NCBI RefSeq assembly: GCF_019977195.1
Contig: NZ_AP024643.1
Span: forward strand, 186,001-250,000
Direction: 5' to 3'
Source: Arthrobacter sp. StoSoilA2
GTDB taxonomy: Bacteria; Actinomycetota; Actinomycetes; Actinomycetales; Micrococcaceae
DNA length: 64,000 nt
Made by a program: the position numbers and the translations under genes. The first letter of the stretch is position 1. The number at the start of each line of letters is the position of its first letter. Under the pieces are notes generated by a model. That model searched no databases and was not told where the DNA came from. It saw only the letters and a program-made list of their open reading frames with translations. This document shows positions 7,647 to 16,021 of the stretch, piece by piece.

Positions 7647-8755
7647 TGACTGCGCTGACCGGGTTCGCCGCCATGTACCGGGACCGGGAGAAGTTGCCAT
7701 TGCGCACCCGGCTGCTTTTCACGTTCGGCGCGGTCGCCGCCCTACACATTGCCGCCGTCGTGCTTTTGCTGCTGGGTTCGCTTTCACCGCAGGGTTTGGT
7801 GGCGGCCCAGCCGCTTGCGTTCGGCTTGGTGATTACCGCGTACGTGGCCGGAATCAAGCACAGCTACGACTGGGACCACATCGCTGCGATCGATAACTCA
7901 ACGCGCAAGTTCGTCGCGCAGCACAAGGATCCGGTGAGCGTCGGCTTCGCATTCAGCCTGGGCCACAGTTCCGTGGTGATCCTGGCGGGGCTCCTCGTGG
8001 TGGCGGGCGCAACGTTGATAGGCCAATTCATGGAGGACGGCACGGCGGGCAACAAGGTGCTGGGCCTGATCGGAAGCGGAGTGTCCGGTTTGTTCCTCCT
8101 GGGGATGGGGCTCTTCAACGGTTCGGCATTCATGCGTGCCACGCAGGTGTACTGGAGCGTCAAGGCCGGTGCGGCGATCAGTGCAGAAGACCTCGAGGCC
8201 AAAGGATTTGTTGCCCGTTTGCTGGCCAAGCCCCTGTCAAAGGTGGAGCGGCCGCGGAACATCTACGTGATCGGTTTCCTCTTCGGGCTCGGCTTCGATA
8301 CGGCCACCACCATCGGACTACTGGTTATCACCACGACGGCGTCAATCGCCGGAGTCTCACCGCTCGCCTTGATGGCGCTGCCGTTCGCGTTCGCCGCGGC
8401 CATGACATTGTGCGATTCCATCAACGGCGTGGCCATGATGAAAATGTACAACTCCGCCATCAACGACCCCCAGCGCAAGCTCGGCTTCAACGTGGTGATC
8501 ACCGGAATTTCGGCTGTGTCGGCGCTGTTCATCTCCGTGATCACGCTCGGGGGATTCGTCAACGCGGCGTTTGAACTCGAAGACCCGCTGACTACGTGGC
8601 TTGGAGGGATCGACCTTGGCGACGCAGGCCTGTTCCTTGTGGGCCTGTTCCTGATCGCATGGGCTGTTTCCGCGTGGCGTGCCCGCTCAGCTCGAAGCGC
8701 GCGCTTGGAACCAGGACAGTTGGAGCCAGGGCTCAGGAGGCAGCCACCGCGTTGA
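7646..8755 (+). CDS. NiCoT-family nickel/cobalt permease
   Basis: 369 residues with about eight hydrophobic segments. The NiCoT signature HX4DH is present as His72-Ser-Tyr-Asp-Trp-Asp77-His78, followed by the second family motif LGFDTATTIGLL. Start and ureD stop overlap (TAATG at 7644-7648), so it is the last gene of the urease operon and almost certainly supplies nickel for urease. The final ~20 residues are Arg/Glu/Leu-rich and its 3' end overlaps the convergent serine hydrolase by 23 bp. Confidence 0.95.
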   Translation: MTALTGFAAMYRDREKLPLRTRLLFTFGAVAALHIAAVVLLLLGSLSPQGLVAAQPLAFGLVITAYVAGIKHSYDWDHIAAIDNSTRKFVAQHKDPVSVGFAFSLGHSSVVILAGLLVVAGATLIGQFMEDGTAGNKVLGLIGSGVSGLFLLGMGLFNGSAFMRATQVYWSVKAGAAISAEDLEAKGFVARLLAKPLSKVERPRNIYVIGFLFGLGFDTATTIGLLVITTTASIAGVSPLALMALPFAFAAAMTLCDSINGVAMMKMYNSAINDPQRKLGFNVVITGISAVSALFISVITLGGFVNAAFELEDPLTTWLGGIDLGDAGLFLVGLFLIAWAVSAWRARSARSARLEPGQLEPGLRRQPPR

Positions 8756-9710
8756 AAAGCTCATTGGTGTCCACGCCAAGGTCCGGTGTGTCCAGGACAT
8801 TCGTCAGGAACACGACGCACCGGTCCTGCTCCGGGAACATCCACCATTCCGTGCCCGACCACCCGGGGTGACCGTAGATCCCCTGGGCAAGCAGCTCGGA
8901 TTCGTTGGCTGGCATCTGGAAACCAAGGCCGGTGTGCCGCAAGGGCTTGGGCCGGACACTGATGTGGGAAATCCCGGTGGTCCTTGGCCGGCGCATGGCC
9001 GCAAGCGTGGCGGGCCGCACGGCCTTGCCGGAATTGCGCAGCAACTCGGTGCCGAGATTGAGCAGATCCGTGGCGGTGCCGAACAGCCCGGCGCCGGGGT
9101 GCCTCTTCTTGTACATCCCCTCAACGTCCAGCCCCTGCTCTTCTGCGCCACGGACTGTGTGCGGATTGCAGTCCGTGTGGAACGTGAGGCCTTTCGCGCC
9201 GGTGTCGGTGGCCAATGAACTGAGCTGCTCTTCAAACGGGCGACCATCGGCCCATTCAGCCATCGCCGCGGCACCCTCAAAAGCCACATTGCAGTACTGG
9301 ACCAGCGATCCCGCATAGAAGGCTTGCTCGGCCGTGGTGAGGTCTTCGCGGAGGGGCGTGCCGCCGTCGAGCTGTGTATCCATGATTCCCGAGCGGTGAC
9401 TCAACAGGTGTTCGAGGGTCACCGTGTCCGTGCGGCCTGCGCCGAAGCCGGGGAGCGCGTCCGTCAATGAATTGACGAGCGACAATTTCCCCAGCTCAAC
9501 CTGGCGCATCACCGTCAGTGCGCTGATGGGTTTCGTGACGGAGAACAGCGCAAAGTGGTCATCGGTGGTTGCCTTCCGGCCGTCGTCGTGCCCAAAGGCG
9601 ACAACGTCGGAGATGCCGTGGCTCGATCCAATTCCCAGCACGGCCACCGGCACGCGCCCCTGATCCACCTGTTTGCGGGCCCAGTCTGCTGCGGGACCTG
9701 ATTCCACCAT
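8733..9710 (-). CDS. serine hydrolase, class C beta-lactamase/penicillin-binding-protein fold
   Basis: 325 residues. The catalytic SxxK motif is SVTK (in FALFSVTKPISAL, about residue 80), and the YxN-type motif is YCN (VQYCNVAFEG). A C-terminal HPGWSGTEWW segment fits the position of the third active-site element. There is no signal peptide, so it is probably cytoplasmic, like many esterase/peptidase members of this family. Substrate unknown; nothing here argues for antibiotic resistance. Its end overlaps the nickel permease gene on the other strand. Confidence 0.85.
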   Translation of the reverse strand: MVESGPAADWARKQVDQGRVPVAVLGIGSSHGISDVVAFGHDDGRKATTDDHFALFSVTKPISALTVMRQVELGKLSLVNSLTDALPGFGAGRTDTVTLEHLLSHRSGIMDTQLDGGTPLREDLTTAEQAFYAGSLVQYCNVAFEGAAAMAEWADGRPFEEQLSSLATDTGAKGLTFHTDCNPHTVRGAEEQGLDVEGMYKKRHPGAGLFGTATDLLNLGTELLRNSGKAVRPATLAAMRRPRTTGISHISVRPKPLRHTGLGFQMPANESELLAQGIYGHPGWSGTEWWMFPEQDRCVVFLTNVLDTPDLGVDTNELFNAVAAS

Positions 9711-9847
9711 GTGACTTCCACGCTTTCGCTCGGGTTCGGTGGGACGAATCTATCGAAAATTCTCCAAGCCGCGTGTAACCGTGGGACGTCGGCCGGAAAC
9801 TATAGAAGTATCCTGCAGTTCAGGACACTACATTCAGGGGGAAAATC

Positions 9848-10357
9848 GTGCTTTCCGAGCGCGAACTGGCGTTTATCGCCATTCACAAAAACAGCTATCC
9901 ATCCGTTTTCAGATTTGTCCGCCGCAGGGTGGAATCGGCGGAAATTGCCGAAGAAATCGCGGCGGACGTTTTCCGCGTCGTGTGGCAAAAATGGGACGAC
10001 AACTCCCAACCCGATATTCCGTACTTGCTCACTGTTGCGCGCAATCTCGTCGGCAATGCCTACAGGAGCCGTGACCGCCAACAGGCACTGCAGGAAAAGC
10101 TACGCACGACGGCGGTGGAGCGTTTCGGGGACGACTCCGAGAACGTCGTGGTACAGGATGCCATGGCCCGGCTCCGCGAACAGGATCGGGACATCCTCCA
10201 GCTGGCGTATTGGGACGGTTTGGGTTCCACCGAAATCGCGCGCGTACTCAACTGCAGTGAATCCGCAGCGAAGGTCCGCTTGCACCGCGCACGCGGTGCT
10301 TTCCGGAAACAGATGCCTGCAGGTGTCGAAACGACTACACACAAGATGGGAGTCTGA
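9848..10357 (+). CDS. ECF-type RNA polymerase sigma factor
   Basis: 169 residues from a GTG start preceded by CAGGGGG. Region 2 is visible around residues 20-60 (SAEIAEEIAADVFRVVWQKW, then IPYLLTVARNLVGNAYRSRDR) and region 4 around 105-155 (DILQLAYWDGLGSTEIARVL followed by SESAAKVRLHRARGAFRK). It is followed one base later by a membrane protein that is probably its regulator. The upstream gap contains GTAACC and CTATAG spaced roughly as an ECF-type promoter (about 9776-9803), which would suggest autoregulation; this is weak. Confidence 0.93.
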   Translation: MLSERELAFIAIHKNSYPSVFRFVRRRVESAEIAEEIAADVFRVVWQKWDDNSQPDIPYLLTVARNLVGNAYRSRDRQQALQEKLRTTAVERFGDDSENVVVQDAMARLREQDRDILQLAYWDGLGSTEIARVLNCSESAAKVRLHRARGAFRKQMPAGVETTTHKMGV

Positions 10358-10358
10358 G

Positions 10359-11363
10359 ATGGACCAGATCAAGAGCCAGATTTCCTCGATCGACCCTCTT
10401 GCCCACGAACCAGAGGCCGAAATCAACGGCGAAGAAGCCTTGGCCCGTATGCTGACAGGTCCTCGGGTTTTCAGTGACACTGTGCCGGCTGGAGTCAGCT
10501 CGCTCCAAGAGCGCAGGAACCGGAAGGTCCGGATTGCCGGAGCGTTGTTGCTGGGAGCTGCCGCTGTCACTGCCGGTGTCCTCGTGGCGGCCAACTTCGG
10601 GCCAATAAGCTCAACGCCGGCGCCGGCCGTCACCGTCACCACCCCTGAGCCAACGCCAACGCCAACGCCAACGCCGAGCGTGTCCGCCACTCCTTCGCCA
10701 ATGGCAACGCCAACAGCGACTCCGACGCCGGATGCCAGTCAGGCGCCGACCCCCACCGCACCAGCTGCCACCACCACTGCACCCGTGGCGCCGCCGGTCC
10801 AGGTGCCCACGATCCAGACATTCACCTTCCCTGACGGGCACGTCTCGTTCAGGTACCCCGCCGGTTGGACTGTTCGCCCGGAACAAGGTCCTTCCGACGG
10901 AGCTACCGTTCTGGACAGCACGGGCGCTGAAGTCGCCTTTATGAGCAGCGGTTTCTACGGCGACGGTACTGCCGGGCTGGTGGACCGGACAGTTCTGGAC
11001 CGTGCCGTGGTTCCTGGAGTAACGGATACAGCAGGAAACCAGGTGGAATTCGGGTTCTCCTTGAACTACATCATGAACATCGACTACAACTCCGGTAGCG
11101 GAGGGATGCCCACGGCTAGTGGGCGTTCCGACTCTCCTCCGGTCTACGTCATGGACATCCGGCTGTCCTCCGAGCTTCAATCCGGGCAGACCTCATCCGG
11201 CACAAACCAGATCAGGATGCCCAACGGGTTCATGATCGCATACGTGAAATTTGATCTCGACAAGCAGCCCACGTTCGCCACCCCTGAAGCAGCGAAGGCG
11301 TGGATGGGTAGCGAACAATACTCACAGCTGAAGGCCATGCTCCTGAGCGTGAGCTACAACTAG
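10359..11363 (+). CDS. membrane-anchored protein downstream of the ECF sigma factor, likely anti-sigma/sensor
   Basis: 334 residues. A cytoplasmic N-terminus (~1-60) with a short acidic region leads to one membrane segment (AGALLLGAAAVTAGVLVAANFG, about 62-82), then a Thr/Pro-rich linker (TPTPTPTP-type repeats, about 95-150), then an extracytoplasmic domain starting FTFPDGHVSFRYPAGWTV. I see no HxxxCxxC zinc-finger anti-sigma motif. The regulatory role is inferred from the one-base spacing to the sigma gene and the single-pass topology. The exodomain resembles cell-surface PsbP/LpqN-like folds only in a general way. Confidence 0.75.
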   Translation: MDQIKSQISSIDPLAHEPEAEINGEEALARMLTGPRVFSDTVPAGVSSLQERRNRKVRIAGALLLGAAAVTAGVLVAANFGPISSTPAPAVTVTTPEPTPTPTPTPSVSATPSPMATPTATPTPDASQAPTPTAPAATTTAPVAPPVQVPTIQTFTFPDGHVSFRYPAGWTVRPEQGPSDGATVLDSTGAEVAFMSSGFYGDGTAGLVDRTVLDRAVVPGVTDTAGNQVEFGFSLNYIMNIDYNSGSGGMPTASGRSDSPPVYVMDIRLSSELQSGQTSSGTNQIRMPNGFMIAYVKFDLDKQPTFATPEAAKAWMGSEQYSQLKAMLLSVSYN

Positions 11364-11431
11364 GCCCATCTGAGTAGCAGCAGTGCGCGTTTTGAGCGCT
11401 CAAAACGCGCACTGCTGCTACCTACTTGGGC
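11364..11431. repeat. 68-bp palindromic repeat, copy 1, between convergent gene ends
   Basis: The central 48 bp (11374-11421) are a perfect inverted repeat: each arm contains GTAGCAGCAGTGCGCGTTTT, continuing through GAGC at the centre. The outer GCCCA/TGGGC edges extend it to 68 bp. It fills the whole space between the stop at 11361-11363 and the amylase stop at 11431-11433. A second copy of equal length and the same architecture lies at 63714-63781. A transcript from either strand would form a very stable hairpin, so it probably works as a bidirectional terminator in addition to being a dispersed repeat. Confidence 0.9.
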
Positions 11432-14196
11432 TAGCGGGTGGTGAGTAGATGGCTGGCGGGGTCGTACCGGAAGGTGACCGGTCCGCCGTCGTGCTTCAGG
11501 GCTATGTTGCTGCCGTTCGGGGCGCCGCCCAAACCGTAGTTCTCAGCCCAGGAGCCGTTGATCGCTGCCTTGAACTCGTAGCTACCCGCTGCCAGATCCG
11601 GCACGGAAAGCTTCCAGATGCCATCCACAGGGTCCAGGGCAAGCTGGGCCTGAGGGCAATCAGGCATCCAATCGCCGGCACAACCGAGCTCGGAGTTCAG
11701 GCTACCGGGAACGGATACAGCGGCGGGTTGCGGGCCGGCGGTCACGGCGCTGATCACGTTGGTTGCGTGGTCGTAGAGGAACGTGACGGCGCCACCTGAG
11801 TGCTGGAACACGATATTGGGGCCGTCCAGGACTCCGCCCACACCGTAGTTCTCGTCCCACGAGCCGTTGAGGGCAGCCTTGAATCCGTACGTCCCGGCCG
11901 GCAGGTTCGGGACGTTCAGCTGCCACAGACGGTGCGTCGGTTCGTAAGTCATCGATGCCTGCTCGCACGACGGCTGCCAGTCTTCCGTGCAACCGAGCTC
12001 GGTGTTGAGGCTGCCGGCCACGGTGACGGTTTCGGGCTGGGCCGGCTCGCCCACCACGCCGCTGCGCGGCTCACTCGCCGACGTGTGGCCGGCATTGTCC
12101 AGCACCACGGCACGGTACTCCACCGACGCGCCGGACTGCATCGCGGATACGTCGTGGAAGACCTGGTACGGCGCGTTATCGTCCGTGCCGATCGACTCCC
12201 ATTCCCCGCCCGCGGTCCGCGCCTGGAAAGTGACTTCGTAGAACGAATTACCGTCGACGTCGGCCGTTACCTTCATGCGCGTAGCGTCACCAGCAGCGGT
12301 GACCGGCTTCTTGACGACGACGCCGGGTGCCGCCTTGGATTGTGCGAGTCGCCCCGCTGCTTGGTACACCACGGTGGAAAGCGGAGGAACTGAAACGGTC
12401 AATTTCGCCTGCGTGTTAGTCTTTACGTCGGCTGCAGCGTTGCCGTAAACGAGGTTGAACGGCTGCTTCGCCTCGTACGTGGGGATCTCCGCTGTTTGCG
12501 CACTCTCGCTGTTGTTCACGGCAACCACGTACTCACGTTGCTCTTTGGCGTCGATACGCGAGAAGGCGTAAATCCCCGGGGCGTCGGCGGCGTAGCGGTT
12601 CTGCTGCGCGCCGCTGCGGAGGGTGGGGTGCTCGGCGGTGAGTGCAGCAAGTTCGCTGATCTTCCTGTACAGCGGGTGCCCGGTATCGAAGTTGTCTGCT
12701 GCATGCGTCGCGCTTGTGCCCAGAAGGTCGTCATCAAGGTATTCCTGAACCTGGCTGGCGAACATGGATTGCCGTGAGTCCTGGTCCCCACCTGCCCCCG
12801 TGAATCCTTGCTCGTCGCCGTAGTAGACAACCGGGTTGCCGCGCGAGAAGTACATCAGCTCGTGGGCGAGTTCATCACGCTCGACGAGTTCGGCGTCTGA
12901 CGCCCCGGCGTTGTCCTGGGCGATGAACGTGCCGATACGGCCCATGTCGTGATTCCCAAGGAAGGTGGGCAGTTGGTACACATTGGAGTCGGCGTCGGTG
13001 TACCAGTCATCTCCATTGAAGAACTCGGCCAAACCACTGGCCTTGCTGCTCTGGGAAGCGAAGCTGCGCGCAGCTCCCTGGAAACCGAAGTCGAGAACAG
13101 CCTGCATCTTGTTTCTGGTGGTGAACTTGGACGTGACGCTCTTGGAGGTATCGAAGACCTCGCCAAACATGAAGAATTCGTCCTTGCCCTGCTCCTTGGC
13201 GTAGCTCAGGACCTGCGGGCCAAACTGCTGCCAGAATTCATCGTTGACGTGCTTCATGGTGTCGATGCGGAAGCCGTCGATCCCGAAGTCGCGGATCCAA
13301 CTCTTGTAGATATCAACAAATCCGTTGACCACGCGGGGATTCTCCGTGAACAGATCGTCCAAGCCGAAGAAGTCGCCGTAGAGCGCGTCCTCGCCGGAAA
13401 AGGTGGTGTTGCCACGGTTGTGATACAGCGTGGAGTCGTTGAGCCACGCGGGAACCTTGACGTCCTTCTCGGCTTCGGGGACCACCGGTGTGTAGGGGAA
13501 GGACGTTGATGGATCCAGTGCAGGAAAGTCCTGTGTGCCGGCATAGTCGTGGTCATCGAAGGCCTCGCCCGCTACCGTGCGGTACGGCTCTGTTTCCTTG
13601 GAAATGTACGGCACTGACTCGGACTCCTGATACTGGATCACGTCCGCCGTGTGGTTGGTGATGATGTCGAAATAGACCTTCATGCCGCGTGCATGGGCGG
13701 CATCGATCAGCGTCTTCAGTTCAGCATTCGTGCCCAGATGGGGATCGATCTGCGTGAAATCCGTGACCCAGTACCCGTGGTAACCCGCGGAGCTGTTCTC
13801 CACTGACCCGTCACCTTGGACGGCCTTGTTCTTGAAGCTCGGTGTAAGCCAGAGGGCATTCGTTCCCAAACCCTGGATGTAGTCCAGACGGTCCTGGAGG
13901 CCTTTCAGGTCACCACCGTTGTAGAAGCCCTTGCGGGAGGGGTCGTAGCCGGACACCATCGGATCCGCACCCAGCCCGCCGTCGTCGTTGGCTTTTGTGC
14001 CGTTATTGAAGCGGTCAGCCATGACGAAGTAGAAGTTCTGATCACTGACGCCGCCGCGGACTGAGTGTTGGCCGGCGGGATCAGGCGGCGTTTTCTTGGT
14101 GGTGGCGGCGCTCGCGGGAAGAACGGTGGAAGCCGTCACCACTGCGGTGGCGAGTACGACGGCGGGGACAATGGATCTATAGCTGCGAGATAGCAA
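11431..14196 (-). CDS. secreted GH13 alpha-amylase family enzyme with two C-terminal X25-like modules
   Basis: About 921 residues from TTG 14196, which has GGAAGG nine bases upstream; an in-frame ATG at 14241 would add 15 residues. A signal peptide ends near LPASAA. The GH13 regions are visible (numbering from the ATG at 14241): DIITNHT (~193), GFRIDTMKH (~323, nucleophile Asp), FMFGEVFD (~358, acid/base Glu) and FLGNHDMGRI (~428). After a beta-sandwich linker, two ~95-residue modules repeat (each with GSLN(T/S)ELGC near the start and YGFKAALNGSW/YEFKAAINGSW), resembling X25 modules of amylopullulanases. It acts on extracellular alpha-glucans. LacI-type operators lie just upstream. Confidence 0.92.
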   Translation of the reverse strand: MLSRSYRSIVPAVVLATAVVTASTVLPASAATTKKTPPDPAGQHSVRGGVSDQNFYFVMADRFNNGTKANDDGGLGADPMVSGYDPSRKGFYNGGDLKGLQDRLDYIQGLGTNALWLTPSFKNKAVQGDGSVENSSAGYHGYWVTDFTQIDPHLGTNAELKTLIDAAHARGMKVYFDIITNHTADVIQYQESESVPYISKETEPYRTVAGEAFDDHDYAGTQDFPALDPSTSFPYTPVVPEAEKDVKVPAWLNDSTLYHNRGNTTFSGEDALYGDFFGLDDLFTENPRVVNGFVDIYKSWIRDFGIDGFRIDTMKHVNDEFWQQFGPQVLSYAKEQGKDEFFMFGEVFDTSKSVTSKFTTRNKMQAVLDFGFQGAARSFASQSSKASGLAEFFNGDDWYTDADSNVYQLPTFLGNHDMGRIGTFIAQDNAGASDAELVERDELAHELMYFSRGNPVVYYGDEQGFTGAGGDQDSRQSMFASQVQEYLDDDLLGTSATHAADNFDTGHPLYRKISELAALTAEHPTLRSGAQQNRYAADAPGIYAFSRIDAKEQREYVVAVNNSESAQTAEIPTYEAKQPFNLVYGNAAADVKTNTQAKLTVSVPPLSTVVYQAAGRLAQSKAAPGVVVKKPVTAAGDATRMKVTADVDGNSFYEVTFQARTAGGEWESIGTDDNAPYQVFHDVSAMQSGASVEYRAVVLDNAGHTSASEPRSGVVGEPAQPETVTVAGSLNTELGCTEDWQPSCEQASMTYEPTHRLWQLNVPNLPAGTYGFKAALNGSWDENYGVGGVLDGPNIVFQHSGGAVTFLYDHATNVISAVTAGPQPAAVSVPGSLNSELGCAGDWMPDCPQAQLALDPVDGIWKLSVPDLAAGSYEFKAAINGSWAENYGLGGAPNGSNIALKHDGGPVTFRYDPASHLLTTR

Positions 14197-14244
14197 GTGA
14201 TGAAACCTTCCGCTAAGCGACTCTGCTGTGTGGCAACTCATAAC

Positions 14245-14258
14245 TGTAAGCGCTTGCG
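14245..14258. promoter_or_regulatory. LacI-family operator, proximal to the amylase gene
   Basis: TGTAAGCGCTTGCG contains the palindromic AAGCGCTT core typical of LacI/GalR/MalR-type and CcpA-like sites. It is about 50 bp upstream of the preferred TTG start and just upstream of the alternative ATG, which suits a repressor blocking transcription. No LacI-type regulator is encoded in this window. Confidence 0.75.
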
Positions 14259-14320
14259 CGGATTTGATCCATAGAAATAGATGTTTTTCTGAGAGTGAAG
14301 CGCTGTTACGGGTTCAATAC

Positions 14321-14334
14321 TGGAAGCGCTTGCA
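14321..14334. promoter_or_regulatory. LacI-family operator, distal copy
   Basis: TGGAAGCGCTTGCA is a second near-perfect AAGCGCTT palindrome, 76 bp (about seven helical turns) from the proximal site. A weaker third half-like site, GTGAAGCGCTGTTA, sits between them at about 14295-14308. The paired sites suggest cooperative or looped repression of the amylase gene by a sugar-responsive regulator. The remaining 14335-14517 stretch holds no further feature I can name. Confidence 0.72.
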
Positions 14335-14517
14335 GGACTATTAGTCCAGATTGAGCCAAAATCCTATTGTTCGCCTGCATGACACTGTGCGGAAATGCTA
14401 TGCAATTGCCTATAACGAACCGTCCATGACTTGCATAGGGTTGAGGAGATCTGCTTCACACCAGGCCCTGCTTCACAGCATGCAGCGCCCTGAACTACCC
14501 AAGGATGAGTTTCAACG

Positions 14518-14715
14518 ATGAAGAGCATCGCCCTCCTGCGCGAACGAGCCACCCGTGTCATGCCCACCGGTTCCCACTGCCCGGCCTCGGGTTTGTGGAG
14601 CCCGGACTCTGAGCCTGACGCCGTCCAGGTGTTCGCGGAAGGTCACGTCCTACCGGCGCACAACGGAGTGCCCACTGTCTGGCGGCGCCGGACCGCTGGC
14701 GACATCACAGCATGA
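14518..14715 (+). CDS. small orphan protein, upstream member of a two-gene pair
   Basis: 65 residues starting MKSIALLRERATRVMPTGSHCP, with a central GLWSPDSEPDAVQVFAEGHVLPAHNG segment and a basic end. No membrane segment or signal peptide. I do not recognise a family. The single Cys and the pattern CP.SG.W......A..FAEG...PAHNG look like a compact folded domain. Its stop overlaps the next start (ATGA at 14712-14715), and that coupling to a second small gene with a folded-looking sequence is the main support for its being real. Confidence 0.6.
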   Translation: MKSIALLRERATRVMPTGSHCPASGLWSPDSEPDAVQVFAEGHVLPAHNGVPTVWRRRTAGDITA

Positions 14716-14942
14716 CCAGCTCCATCCTGAACCGGCCCAGCGACTACCGGCACGTGCCGGCAGCGCAGTGGACTGAGCTCAGCGTCGGCGATCGCGTCTG
14801 GATCTACGACGTCGCCTGGGGTGCCGGCACGGGCCGTGTCGACGACGTTTCCCACCATCAGGAACTGCTGTGGGTGGTCCTTGAACCCACGGGCCGCAAG
14901 CTGTTCTGCGGAACGGACGACGTCCAGGTCTGGGCGGCCTAA
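14712..14942 (+). CDS. small orphan protein, downstream member of the pair
   Basis: 76 residues. After about 15 N-terminal residues it reads WTELSVGDRVWIYDVAWGAGTGRVDDVSHHQELLWVVLEPTGRKLFCGTDDVQVWA. The pattern of alternating hydrophobic strands with GDRV and GRVDDV resembles a small SH3-like or KOW-like beta-barrel, which is a fold-level guess only. It is translationally coupled to the preceding 65-residue gene and converges with the lactonase gene with a 4-bp overlap. Confidence 0.65.
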   Translation: MTSSILNRPSDYRHVPAAQWTELSVGDRVWIYDVAWGAGTGRVDDVSHHQELLWVVLEPTGRKLFCGTDDVQVWAA

Positions 14943-16003
14943 CCCGCCGGAACCAGCACGCTCGGGGACCCTGTCGCCAGCCGGCCTACGGGTCCGTCGG
15001 GCAGGCCGGTTTCGGGGTCGAGCCTGAAAGTCAGGACGTCGTTGGACCCTTCATGGGCCACCAAGAGCCAGCCGTCGTGGACCAGGTGGTGCCGTGGCCA
15101 GTCGCCCCCGCTTGGCACATCGGCCAGGGGAGTGACGTCCGTGCCCTGGGCGCCCACCTTCAGGACGCAGATCCGGTTGGAGCCCCGGACGCCCACATAG
15201 ACGAACCGACCGTCAGCGGACATTGCAATCTCCGCGGCGGAGTCGCCGTCGAACGCTTTATTGACACTGGCGGGAACCACGGCCGTGAGTTCGTAAACTC
15301 CCTGGGGTTCGGCCCTGACCGCTGCAACCTCAATCGAGTATTCCGTATCGATGAAAACCGTACCGCTGGGATGCCGCACCATATGACGCGGGCCGGAGTC
15401 CTTGGGCAGGATCACGTGGTGGTCGGGCAACAGACCCTGGCCCGGCTCGTACCGCCAAACCCTCACAAGATCGTGCCCGAGGTCCGTGGTCATCACGCGA
15501 CCATCGGGAAGCATGAGGCTTGAATGTGCGCGGCTTGGACGCGGCTCATCGGTGGGTCCGGTTTGATGGGGGTCGACGGCGGCTTCCGCGCTGGTCCGCG
15601 AGGTGATGGCGCCGTCGTGGTCCAGTTCGTAGAGAATGACCTGGCCGTCACCCCAGCAGGTGACCACAATGAAACGCCCCTGTGGATCCGTCGCGACGTG
15701 GCAAGCAGCCTCCCCCGCCAGCCATGGTTCACCCATCTCTTCCAGCTCAGCGGTGCCGGTACGGCGGTACGCCCGTACCATCTTGCCTTCCTCGGCAACG
15801 GCATAGAGCACAGGGAGGGTTGGATGAATGGCGAGGAAGGACGGCGAGTTCGCCGCCGCAGCCAAGCCAAGCGAAGTAAGGTTCCCGTCCGCATCCACGG
15901 TGATGGCGCCGATACCTTCGCCATTTCCATTCCGGTCCGCAGTGTAGGACCCGGTCCAGATCAATGTTTCTGCGCCTGCTGCTTCCATATTCAGTTCCCC
16001 CAC
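14939..16003 (-). CDS. lactonase-family seven-bladed beta-propeller protein
   Basis: 354 residues. The repeated blade pattern is clear: WTGSYTADRNGNGEGIGAI at the start, HPTLPVLYAVAEEG, SRAHSSLMLPDGRVMTTDLGHDLVRVWRY, GPRHMVRHPSGTVFI, EIAMSADGRFVYVGVRGSN, and GGDWPRHHLVHDGWLLVAHEGSNDV. This layout is that of the 6-phosphogluconolactonase YbhE/Pgl-like lactonase family (sugar lactone hydrolysis). It is cytoplasmic (no signal peptide). It lies beside the aldo/keto-reductase block, whose sugar-acid reductase members could produce lactones; that connection is inference. Confidence 0.88.
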   Translation of the reverse strand: MGELNMEAAGAETLIWTGSYTADRNGNGEGIGAITVDADGNLTSLGLAAAANSPSFLAIHPTLPVLYAVAEEGKMVRAYRRTGTAELEEMGEPWLAGEAACHVATDPQGRFIVVTCWGDGQVILYELDHDGAITSRTSAEAAVDPHQTGPTDEPRPSRAHSSLMLPDGRVMTTDLGHDLVRVWRYEPGQGLLPDHHVILPKDSGPRHMVRHPSGTVFIDTEYSIEVAAVRAEPQGVYELTAVVPASVNKAFDGDSAAEIAMSADGRFVYVGVRGSNRICVLKVGAQGTDVTPLADVPSGGDWPRHHLVHDGWLLVAHEGSNDVLTFRLDPETGLPDGPVGRLATGSPSVLVPAG

Positions 16004-16021
16004 GTTTAGTGTTCCCGTCCC

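Noticed and set aside
8733..9710. Serine hydrolase as an antibiotic-resistance beta-lactamase
   Set aside because: Lacks a signal peptide and the full class C motif set; better called a cytoplasmic esterase/peptidase-type family member.
9711..10358. Extension of the membrane partner gene upstream through the sigma factor
   Set aside because: The frame overlaps the ECF sigma gene entirely; the ATG at 10359, one base after the sigma stop, is the natural start.
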